Positions 35,429 to 43,168 of a stretch of DNA of 64,000 bases are shown one piece after another. Position 1 is the first letter of the stretch. Every line of letters begins with the position of its first letter. The notes beneath the pieces are model-generated. The model made no database searches, had not been told where the DNA came from, and was given only the letters and a program-made list of their open reading frames with translations. A program made the translations under genes and the position numbers. The stretch is from CAZHHH01 sp052400685 (GTDB lineage Bacteria > Bacteroidota > Bacteroidia > Bacteroidales > Marinilabiliaceae), in assembly GCA_052400685.1 (NCBI GenBank), contig JBQTGJ010000001.1; one strand, written 5' to 3'.

Positions 35429-36589
35429 ATGAGGTATTTCATCTCCGTTATTTTGGCGGCTCTGCTATTGAGCTGCGGCAACAACAACCGTTTTATTGTA
35501 CAGGGAAGCATTGACAATGCTGTTGGTGATACGCTTTTCTTCTCCCGCATGGATCTGGGAGGCGATGTGGTGCTCGACAGTACCATTGTAAAAAAGAACG
35601 GATCGTTTCGCTTTAAACAGGAAGCACTGTTATCGCCGGCATTTTTTAAGTTGAGTCTTTCGTCTGACAATTACATCACTTTGTTAGGTGATTCAACCGA
35701 ACACATTGAAGTAACAGCCGACAAAAATCAGTTTGTTACAGGTTATCGTGTTAATAATTCTGAAGGTTCTGCGCTGGTGAAGAATTACAGTCTGGGTGTT
35801 ATTCATCTTCGTAATTCGGTTGATAGCCTCATTAAAGTGTATTCTCATTTGTCTGATGATCAGAAGTTGATGCAAGTGGATACCATAAACAAGCAACTGG
35901 CAGAAACTATAGCGCAATACAAGCAAAAAACCGGACAGAAGATACTGGAATCTCCACGCTCGTTCGCCGGTTATTACGCTTTGTTTTTAAATTTATCGGA
36001 TGGTTCTCCAATAATGAATGTGCGTAATAAAAATGATCAGGTTTATTTCTCCGCTTTGGCAACCAGCCTGAATTTGTTTTATCCCGAGTCACCACGTGTT
36101 CGTCAGCTTTATAATATGGTGCTTAGTGCAAAAGCTGAAGAACGAAGGGCACGTATCCTTGATATTATGAATAATGCTGAAGCCTCTAATTTACCTGATA
36201 TTTCTATTCCCGATCGTAATGGAAATGAGGTGTCTCTGGCATCTTTAAAGGGGAAAGTGGTCTTGTTATCCTTTTGGGCTTCGTGGGACAAGGCGTCGTT
36301 ACGCGAAAATGAGCAGTTGAAAAGTATCTATAAAAAATATAGCGATAGAGGGTTTGAAGTTTATCAGGTGGGACTGGAGCGAAGTAAAGTGTTGTGGGAG
36401 AATGCAATTGTTAAAACGGGATTGCCCTGGATTAATGTAACTGAATTACAGTATACCAGCTCAGAAGCAGCCCGTTTGTACAATATTCAGCAGATTCCTG
36501 CCAACTATTTGATCGATCGAAAGGGTGAAATTATTGGAAAGAATTTATTCGGTTCGCGGTTGGAGAATAAATTGAAGGATATTCTTTAA
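35429..36589 (+). CDS. DUF4369-TlpA-like lipoprotein lacking the catalytic cysteines
   Basis: 386 residues. Lipobox LLLSCG (cysteine 16). DUF4369 domain at about 22-105 (FIVQGSIDNAVGDTLFFSR ... DSTIVKKNGSFRF). A helical middle. A TlpA/ResA thioredoxin domain from about 255 (LPDISIPDRNGNEVSLASLKGKVVLLSFWASW). Where the active site should read W-C-x-x-C, the sequence is W286-D-K-A-S290: both cysteines are replaced (Asp and Ser). The cis-Pro segment QQIPANYLID is kept. So the fold looks intact but thiol chemistry is not possible. It follows a related gene and probably forms a pair with it. Confidence 0.8.
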   Translation: MRYFISVILAALLLSCGNNNRFIVQGSIDNAVGDTLFFSRMDLGGDVVLDSTIVKKNGSFRFKQEALLSPAFFKLSLSSDNYITLLGDSTEHIEVTADKNQFVTGYRVNNSEGSALVKNYSLGVIHLRNSVDSLIKVYSHLSDDQKLMQVDTINKQLAETIAQYKQKTGQKILESPRSFAGYYALFLNLSDGSPIMNVRNKNDQVYFSALATSLNLFYPESPRVRQLYNMVLSAKAEERRARILDIMNNAEASNLPDISIPDRNGNEVSLASLKGKVVLLSFWASWDKASLRENEQLKSIYKKYSDRGFEVYQVGLERSKVLWENAIVKTGLPWINVTELQYTSSEAARLYNIQQIPANYLIDRKGEIIGKNLFGSRLENKLKDIL

Positions 36590-36961
36590 GAAAAAAATGT
36601 CATAGTTTCTTTGAATAATTGATCTTTGTGAAGAGTTCAACAATTAAGTAGTGCTTGCAGGAAAGGTGCAGACTTTTTTCTCAAGATGTTCATTTTAGAG
36701 GTCGGGGTTATAAATTTGGATTTGCAAGAGGTGTTTTTAGTTTGAAGATTTCAACATGGTTGCATTCTTCGCTTCAGCCTCTTAACTAATTTGATCTGCA
36801 ATACTCAATGGTTTGTATCCCAGCTTTAAAGACTTTATGATGTGAAATGATTTATTTTCAATGAGAATGTAATGAACTTTTGTTTTACATATTTGATGCA
36901 TTGTTCTCTGAAAATTAAATAAATACGTTCAATTGGTTGAGGGCGGATTCTGTTGGTTATG
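36590..36961. other. Intergenic region without a supported gene
   Basis: AT-rich. TTAAGTAGTGCTTGCAGG at about 36644-36661 resembles the left end of the MITE-like family, but I cannot follow it further. Nothing else that I can support. Confidence 0.3.
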
Positions 36962-36994
36962 TTTGGAAAATATCCTTAAAAACAGATATATTTG
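36962..36994 (+). promoter_or_regulatory. Predicted promoter of the lpxH-like gene
   Basis: TTTG at 36962-36965 and TATATTTG at 36987-36994, spacer 21 bp (slightly long), 46 bp before the start codon. Confidence 0.45.
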
Positions 36995-37040
36995 TCGGTT
37001 ATTAAAAGGAATGACCTTTTGCTTTTATAAATAGTTTGAT

Positions 37041-37796
37041 TTGGTCTTAGAAAAGAAGATATATTTTGCTTCCGACGCTCATTTGGGAGCTCCTACAATT
37101 AAAGATGCCCGTGCGCATGAACAACGGCTTGTTCGATGGTTGGATTCTATTAAGGATACGGCGCGTGAGGTTTATTTGGTGGGTGATATTTTTGACTTCT
37201 GGTTTGAGTATAAAAAAGCGGTGCCAAAAGGGCACGTCCGGTTTTTGGGCAAATTATGTGAGTTGACCGATGCCGGTATTCCGGTTCATTTCTTTACCGG
37301 GAATCATGATATCTGGGTGTTTGATTATTTGCCGGCCGAGACAGGTGTTATAGTGCACCATAAACCGTTAATTACGGATATTGATGGCAAGAAGTTTTTG
37401 ATCGCTCATGGCGATGGGTTAACGCCTTACGAAAAATCCTACAATCGTTTGAAATCTGTCTTTACAAATCCTTTTGCCCAATGGTTATTCAGGCATATCC
37501 ACCCCGATTTTGGGATTTGGTTGGCTACCTTTTGGTCACGTAAAAGCCGGGAGAAGAATCAGAACAGCGACGGCGCTGTTTTTAAGGGGGAAGATAAGGA
37601 ATGGTTGGTTCTTTGGGCCAAAGAACAACTTGAGAAAACTCATTACGATTATTTCATTTTTGGCCACCGACACGTGGTTAAAAATTTAGCATTAAATAAT
37701 ACAACACGATTTATTTATCTGGGCGACTGGGTCAAACATTTTTCGTATGGGGAATGGGATGGCTCAGATTTTGAGCTCAAATTTTTCAAAGAGTAG
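37041..37796 (+). CDS. lpxH: UDP-2,3-diacylglucosamine diphosphatase-like metallophosphoesterase
   Basis: 251 residues. Calcineurin-like fold with every metal motif: FASDAHLGAP (D12, H14), YLVGDIFDFWFEYK, FTGNHDIWVFD, IAHGDGL and IFGHRHV. The LpxH group hydrolyses UDP-2,3-diacylglucosamine to lipid X in lipid A synthesis, at the inner membrane. A stop at 37032-37034 lies just upstream in frame and no ATG or GTG is available, so TTG at 37041 is the likely start. A KAS III gene follows 23 bp later. Confidence 0.85.
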   Translation: MVLEKKIYFASDAHLGAPTIKDARAHEQRLVRWLDSIKDTAREVYLVGDIFDFWFEYKKAVPKGHVRFLGKLCELTDAGIPVHFFTGNHDIWVFDYLPAETGVIVHHKPLITDIDGKKFLIAHGDGLTPYEKSYNRLKSVFTNPFAQWLFRHIHPDFGIWLATFWSRKSREKNQNSDGAVFKGEDKEWLVLWAKEQLEKTHYDYFIFGHRHVVKNLALNNTTRFIYLGDWVKHFSYGEWDGSDFELKFFKE

Positions 37797-37819
37797 AAAC
37801 GATTCTTGAATTTGAAAGC

Positions 37820-38908
37820 ATGTGTGCAAAAAAAAACATTTATTCTGTTATTGCCGGTTCTGGTAGTTATATCCCGACGGTAGTTGTAAAAAACGAAGCC
37901 TTTGTTAACAGCGTGTTCATGAATGAAGACGGTAGCCGTATTGAAACACCTGGTGAGGATATTGTCAAAAAATTCGAACATATTACCGATATTGTGGAGC
38001 GGCGTGTGGCTGAACCTCAGTATGTGACCTCTGATATGGCAACCTTTGCTGCAAAAGAGGCTCTGAAAGCTGCCAATTGTGATCCCGAAACATTGGATTA
38101 TATTATTTTGGCTCACAATTTGGGCGATATGAAACAAGGCACTTACTATCCTGATGTGTTGCCAACGATTTCGTCGAGGGTGAAGTTTAAGCTGGGTATT
38201 AAAAACCATAAAGCGGTGGCTTATGATATTACCTTTGGTTGCCCAGGCTGGATTCAGGCCATGATTCAGGCCGATTATTATATCAAATCGGGCGATGCTA
38301 AACGTGTGCTGGTGATTGGAGCTGATACCATTAGTCGTTCTTCAGACCCGCACGATCGCGATACCATGATTTTTTCTGATGGCGCCGGAGCGGTGGTTCT
38401 TGAGGGACGCGAGAGTGATGTCCCCGTTGGGATGCTCAAACATTCTATTCGTACCGATGTTATTGATTACATTGATTTGCTTACTATGGGCGATTCATAT
38501 AATCGTGATTTGAAAGATGGGAAGATGTATCTTAAGATGTTGGGTCGCAAGCTTTATAATTATGCGTTGACCTACGTGCCTGAAGTGGCCAAGGAATGTT
38601 TAACTGCTAACAACATGGAGTTGAGCGATGTGAATAAGGTGCTGATTCACCAGGCTAATGCAAAGATGGATGAAGCCATCCTGAAACGTTTGTTCCGTTT
38701 GTACGGACAGAAAGAGGCTGATTTAAGTGTGATGCCAATGACCATTCGTACCTTGGGAAACAGCAGCGTGGCTACGGTACCAACCTTATTCGATCTTTTA
38801 GTAAAAGGAAAGATGGAGGGGCATTCGGTAAAATCGGGCGATAACCTCATGATGACTTCTGTGGGCGCCGGAATGAATATTAATGCTTTTATGTATAAAA
38901 TGCCGTAA
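37820..38908 (+). CDS. 3-oxoacyl-[ACP] synthase III family protein
   Basis: 362 residues. A thiolase-fold KAS III with the full catalytic triad: Cys141 in TFGCPGWIQA, His277 in LIHQANAKMDEAI and Asn314 in RTLGNSSVATVP. Canonical FabH starts fatty-acid synthesis from acetyl-CoA. This protein is about 40 residues longer than E. coli FabH, with an extra N-terminal loop (VNSVFMNEDGSRIETPGEDI), so it may be a FabH paralogue used in specialised acyl-chain synthesis. Likely co-transcribed with the lpxH-like gene. Confidence 0.85.
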   Translation: MCAKKNIYSVIAGSGSYIPTVVVKNEAFVNSVFMNEDGSRIETPGEDIVKKFEHITDIVERRVAEPQYVTSDMATFAAKEALKAANCDPETLDYIILAHNLGDMKQGTYYPDVLPTISSRVKFKLGIKNHKAVAYDITFGCPGWIQAMIQADYYIKSGDAKRVLVIGADTISRSSDPHDRDTMIFSDGAGAVVLEGRESDVPVGMLKHSIRTDVIDYIDLLTMGDSYNRDLKDGKMYLKMLGRKLYNYALTYVPEVAKECLTANNMELSDVNKVLIHQANAKMDEAILKRLFRLYGQKEADLSVMPMTIRTLGNSSVATVPTLFDLLVKGKMEGHSVKSGDNLMMTSVGAGMNINAFMYKMP

Positions 38909-38930
38909 GGTATTTGTTTACGATAGTTTG

Positions 38931-38962
38931 AGCTCATCCGAAAAATCGGATGAGCTTTTTTT
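38931..38962. terminator. Bidirectional terminator between KAS III and rmuC
   Basis: AGCTCATCCGA (38931-38941) / TCGGATGAGCT (38946-38956) with a 4-nt A loop and T7 on the plus strand. It serves the convergent genes on both sides. Confidence 0.85.
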
Positions 38963-38966
38963 ATTC

Positions 38967-40475
38967 TTATTCATCTTCGTCGTCGTCCAACGAACCTGTT
39001 TTGCCGCTTATTTCAGGGAAAACTGAACGTGTTTCCGCTTTGCTGAGTGCTTCCACACTTTTTAGTTTGCGTTGTATGGCACGGGTGCGTTTGCCCATTA
39101 CATCGTCAAGTTGATTGAGACCGGTTTGGATGTTTTTCTGTGCTTTATCCATCATACCACCGAAATTTTCAAATTCATTTTTCACAGCGCCAAGTACTTG
39201 CCAGACTTCACTACTGCGTTTTTGTATGGCCAGGGTTTTGAATCCCATTTGTAAGCTATTAAGGATGGCTGCCAGAGTGGTAGGGCCTGTTACAATGATT
39301 TTGTAGTTGCGTTGTAAATCTTCCAGCAGTGCAGCTTTGCGCACCACCTCGGCGTAAATGCCTTCAAAAGGCAGGAACATGATGCCAAAATCGGTAGTAG
39401 CCGGCGGATCCAGATATTTGTCGCTGATATCACGGGCCATTTTTTTTATGGTTGATTCGAGATTTTTCTGTGCCAGCAAAATTTTTGACTGATCACCATC
39501 GTCGTAAGCTTCCTGAAGCTGTTCATAAATATCTTTGGGGAATTTGGCATCCACAGGCAGCCAGACGGGTGTGCCCGCATCGTCTCGACCTGGCAGCTTT
39601 ATGGCAAATTCCACAACATCAGAGCTGCCGGCTTTGGTTTTAACATTGGCCTGATACTGGTCGGGTGCCAGAATCTGTTCCAGCAGCATCGATAGCTGAA
39701 TCTCTCCGATGCCACCGCGCATTTTTACATTACTCAAAACTTTTTTTAATCCCCCGACATCGCTGGCCAGATTTTTCATTTCGCCCAGGCCTTCCTGCAC
39801 GGCTTGAAGCTGTTTGCCTACCGTCTCGAACGATTGACTGAGCCTATCGTTGAGGGTCTTTTGTAATTTTTCGTCCACTGTACGACGCATTTCATCCAGC
39901 TGCTTGGTGTTATCTTCGCGTATGAATTGAAGTTGTTTTTCAACGGCCGTTTTAACCTCTTTGACGTTGTCGGTAGTTTGTTTGTTAATTTCGTTTTGTT
40001 GTATGGCAAAATCACCGAATTTCTGACGTAATAATTCATTTAAGGTTTTAATGTTTTCGGTGAATTTTGTCTCGAAAGTGGTGAGTGCCGCTGATTGCTC
40101 TTCACGCGCTATTTTGTTGTTGTCGAATGTCTGCTTACTGAAATCGGCCTGTTGATGACGCATTTCATCATATTTAGCCTTCAGACTGTCGTTAAGTTCT
40201 TTTACATTAATTGCTAATTGTTTGCTGAAGGCGTCCAGCGAATTGGTCAGTTCTTCTCTGTTAATTTTTGATAGTTCGTTTGTTTCGGTGCGGTTACGTT
40301 GAAATTCATCGCGAATCGATTTCTCGGTCCGGTCCAGTGAATTATTAAAATTTTGTACGGATTGATCTATCTTTTCCAAATTTGAGTTTAAATTATTCTC
40401 GTTTTTTTTTGTCAGGAAAAGGACCAGATGAATGGCCGACAAAACCACCAGTATTATTAGCAATGTTTCAATCAT
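38967..40475 (-). CDS. rmuC: DNA recombination protein RmuC
   Basis: 502 residues. N-terminal membrane helix (LLIILVVLSAIHLVLFL), a long coiled coil with repeated heptads (about 25-235), then the RmuC nuclease-like domain (GGIGEIQLSMLLEQILAPDQYQ, VWLPVDAKFPKDIYEQL, FGIMFLPFEGIYAEV, LAAILNSLQMGFKTLA). RmuC limits rearrangements at inverted repeats in E. coli; its biochemical activity is not settled. The C-terminus ends in an acidic DDDEDE tail. Confidence 0.92.
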   Translation of the reverse strand: MIETLLIILVVLSAIHLVLFLTKKNENNLNSNLEKIDQSVQNFNNSLDRTEKSIRDEFQRNRTETNELSKINREELTNSLDAFSKQLAINVKELNDSLKAKYDEMRHQQADFSKQTFDNNKIAREEQSAALTTFETKFTENIKTLNELLRQKFGDFAIQQNEINKQTTDNVKEVKTAVEKQLQFIREDNTKQLDEMRRTVDEKLQKTLNDRLSQSFETVGKQLQAVQEGLGEMKNLASDVGGLKKVLSNVKMRGGIGEIQLSMLLEQILAPDQYQANVKTKAGSSDVVEFAIKLPGRDDAGTPVWLPVDAKFPKDIYEQLQEAYDDGDQSKILLAQKNLESTIKKMARDISDKYLDPPATTDFGIMFLPFEGIYAEVVRKAALLEDLQRNYKIIVTGPTTLAAILNSLQMGFKTLAIQKRSSEVWQVLGAVKNEFENFGGMMDKAQKNIQTGLNQLDDVMGKRTRAIQRKLKSVEALSKAETRSVFPEISGKTGSLDDDEDE

Positions 40476-40547
40476 GTTGTGTTGATTTATAAAATGATTT
40501 TCGAAGATACTGAAAAATGAAAGTACGCGGAATAGATTTTTTTTTGA

Positions 40548-41618
40548 TCACCATTTCTCAGGTAGCAGAACTCCGGTTAATGCGGTGTAAATAATGTAGA
40601 AGGGATAAAGTAGTGAACATAGAATAAATGGCAGAATTGAAAGGTGGGTGTCGTAAAAAATGGTGCCGGATTTTAGAAAGGTGTAATCGCTGACTAACTT
40701 AAGGACAAAGGCAGTCAGTACACCCCAAAGTGGCAGTAGGGGCAATAGAATAGTTGCAATGAAAAGCAGGAGATTTACAACAAAAACAAGACTGGCCAGA
40801 AGGATGGCGTCGCGGTCGGTGTAGGCGGTACTTTTGCCGCCCCAACGTTTCCTTTGTCGGAAAAAGTGACGCCATGAGGCAACGGGTACAGTGTAAACCA
40901 TCGCTTTTTTATTATGTAGAAATCGTATTTTATAACCTTCCTTTTTAAAGGCATGAAGAAGAAACACATCATCACCTGAGGCCAGATGCTGGCCTGCCTG
41001 TTTATTAACGACTTTTGTCCAGGCTTGTTTCTCAAAAATGAGATTAGCCCCGTTGCCAAATACCGGATGGCCAGCCATTGCCATCGCTGCGCCACTCATT
41101 TGAAGCGACAGGAAATCATTTCTTTGGAAGAGGTGAAAGAAAGTGTTTTTACCCGTGGTTAGCATCACAGGGCCTAAAAGCATGGCCGTTGGTTCTGCGG
41201 CGTATTCTTTTAAAATGGTCTCTAGCCAGTAAGGCGAGGGGATACAGTCGGCATCGGTGGTCACAATTAGTTGGCCTGTGGCTGCTTCGATGCCTTTTCT
41301 TAGAGCTGATTTCTTGCCATAACCATCGGATTGGAGTACCTGTGCTTTTTCTATGAGCCAAAGGTAATCGTCGTCGGTTGAATGGTCGTTAACGGCGATT
41401 ATTTCGTAGTGGTCGGCTGAAAGACTTTGTTGTTGCAGGTGTTTAATCAGGTTTGGCAGTGATTGGATTTCGTTATGAAACGCAATAATTACCGAGATAC
41501 GGGGAAGCGGAGCCTTTCTTAATGGGTGTTTATCCGGTCTTTTTTTTTGCCAATGAAAACGCAGCCATAGAATTACTGTGGCATAAATAATGCTTGTTAG
41601 CAAAAGTGCTATGAGCAT
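40548..41618 (-). CDS. Family 2 glycosyltransferase, membrane-bound
   Basis: 356 residues. N-terminal membrane helix, then a GT2 GT-A domain: RISVIIAFHNEIQSLP, AVNDHSTDD, TTDADCIPSPYWL (DxD metal site), ASGDDVFLLHAF and QRKRWGG (the Q-x-x-R-W motif of processive or membrane GT2 enzymes), followed by three or four C-terminal membrane helices. The acceptor is not readable. It starts 4 bp after the preceding gene's stop, so it is co-transcribed with the HU/SPOR gene. Confidence 0.85.
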   Translation of the reverse strand: MLIALLLTSIIYATVILWLRFHWQKKRPDKHPLRKAPLPRISVIIAFHNEIQSLPNLIKHLQQQSLSADHYEIIAVNDHSTDDDYLWLIEKAQVLQSDGYGKKSALRKGIEAATGQLIVTTDADCIPSPYWLETILKEYAAEPTAMLLGPVMLTTGKNTFFHLFQRNDFLSLQMSGAAMAMAGHPVFGNGANLIFEKQAWTKVVNKQAGQHLASGDDVFLLHAFKKEGYKIRFLHNKKAMVYTVPVASWRHFFRQRKRWGGKSTAYTDRDAILLASLVFVVNLLLFIATILLPLLPLWGVLTAFVLKLVSDYTFLKSGTIFYDTHLSILPFILCSLLYPFYIIYTALTGVLLPEKW

Positions 41619-41622
41619 TATT

Positions 41623-42711
41623 TTATTTGGCGTTGATTGATAACACCCAGTTCTCCATACGGTATTTGTTGAGAATAATTTCCTGACGACGAAGCGCCTC
41701 GCTTACACTGGGATGCCATTCGGCACTTACTAAATAACGGCCATTTTTTTCAATTACTGAAGCATTTTTAAAGCCTTTATTAATAAGCTGATCTTTTAAC
41801 GTTTCGGCACCGCTTTGGTTTTTAAAACTGGCCACTATCACGTGGTGTTGACGTGTGGTAACGGAAGTCGTTTTGGGGCTTTCAGGTTTTGATTCGGACC
41901 CTGAGTTAGTCGCTGTGCCCGTTGAATCGATCGGCTCCATTACGGTCGGTGTTGGAAGTGGTATTAAAACTTCAGTGTTCGATTCTGCTGTGCCGAATAT
42001 ACGTTCTGAAACCCCCGTAAAGAAGTAGAGTATAGACATCCCTGCCAGCAAAAGGACTATGATGATTAAAGCCCATAACCATCCGGGAACAGATGTATTT
42101 TCTTTTTTGGGAGGTGTTAAATCGGGTGCTTTTTTAGGTTTCGGCTTTGGCGTTTCCTTCTTTTTGATTGGTGTCTGATGTGGCGGTTTAACTTCTGCTT
42201 TTTTTGTTGATGTGTCAAGATCCAACAAATCATCTTCATTTAAAGTTGTTTGTTGTGCCGAAAGCGACTCTTCTTCTTTTTTATCAATGGGTTTTTCTAC
42301 CGCTTCATTTATGTTGACAGCAGGTGTTGGTATGTTGGTCTTTAATTCTTGATTCTCTTTGGGTGATTCTTCCTTCATTTCCACTTTTTCGTTTTCCGGA
42401 ATCTCTGCTTCAAAAGCTAGCGTGGTCCCTTCTTTTTGTATTAATGTGCCTATTCCTGCAATTTTAAATTGTTCGTTTTGTTTCAGGGTTTCTTTGATTT
42501 CGGCGACAAATTCATGAATGCGTACCAACGCCTTGTCTGAATTGATGCCTTCAGCATCACAAATATGACTGACCAGCAAGCCATCGTTAAAACTCAAAAA
42601 GTTATTGAAAAGGATATGTTGCCCTTTGTCGTGTGATACGATAAAAGCCCCAAAATCAGGTATGATAACACGGTTGTTGTTGCGGATTAACTCCTGTAAG
42701 TACTTTTCCAT
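41623..42711 (-). CDS. HU-CCDC81-like and SPOR domain protein
   Basis: About 362 residues from MEKYLQELIRNNNRVIIPDF (an upstream Met at 42747 adds 12 residues). The N-terminal 130 residues match the bacterial HU-CCDC81 double domain (GAFIVSHDK, NDGLLVSHICDAEGI, FKIAGIGTLIQKEGTTLAFE). Then a Lys/Pro-rich low-complexity linker, one membrane helix (WALIIIVLLLAGMSILYFF), another linker and a SPOR domain at the C-terminus (HHVIVASFKNQSGAETLKDQLINKGF). SPOR binds denuded peptidoglycan at division sites. Topology: HU side in the cytoplasm, SPOR in the periplasm. This suggests a link between a nucleoid- or filament-binding fold and the cell wall. Confidence 0.85.
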   Translation of the reverse strand: MEKYLQELIRNNNRVIIPDFGAFIVSHDKGQHILFNNFLSFNDGLLVSHICDAEGINSDKALVRIHEFVAEIKETLKQNEQFKIAGIGTLIQKEGTTLAFEAEIPENEKVEMKEESPKENQELKTNIPTPAVNINEAVEKPIDKKEEESLSAQQTTLNEDDLLDLDTSTKKAEVKPPHQTPIKKKETPKPKPKKAPDLTPPKKENTSVPGWLWALIIIVLLLAGMSILYFFTGVSERIFGTAESNTEVLIPLPTPTVMEPIDSTGTATNSGSESKPESPKTTSVTTRQHHVIVASFKNQSGAETLKDQLINKGFKNASVIEKNGRYLVSAEWHPSVSEALRRQEIILNKYRMENWVLSINAK

Positions 42712-43114
42712 AGAATTGAGTTTGAGTTCCGGCAGGTTGCCTCTCAAAATTGGGTTTGTAAACGAATAGTTAAAGATATAAAGTTTTTATTGAAAGTTAA
42801 AAATAACGATGATTATTTGATTTTGTGGACTTTTCTGGGTGTTGTTAATTCGATTTTGACAATAGAGATCAGTTTCTACGTTCTGTTTGTGCTCAAAATG
42901 GTTATTTGCATCGGTATTCTTGCTTTTTTTTGAACTGCGAGAGCCTTGATTTGGGGTTTTATAACTTAAGCTGCTTATTTTAACGGGCAGGTGCTATTTT
43001 TGAGGGTTAAAGAAGTTTTTTGTTATGAGTTGCTTTGATGACTGCATCGATTACATTGTGTTTATTATCCGATCGATGGTTTAATATTCGTATTTAACCG
43101 AGGGAAAGATGAAT
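42712..43114. other. Intergenic region upstream of the HU/SPOR gene
   Basis: Lies between the 5' end of the minus-strand HU/SPOR gene and the transketolase terminator. No ORF, RNA gene or repeat that I can support. Confidence 0.3.
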
Positions 43115-43150
43115 AAAAAAGCCCGACAAATTATCTGCCGGGCTTTTTTT
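43115..43150. terminator. Transketolase terminator
   Basis: GCCCG (43121-43125) / CGGGC (43139-43143), with a partly paired loop, flanked by A6 on the left and T7 on the right; works for the minus-strand tkt transcript. Confidence 0.8.
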
Positions 43151-43168
43151 GATCTGTAAAATACTGTG

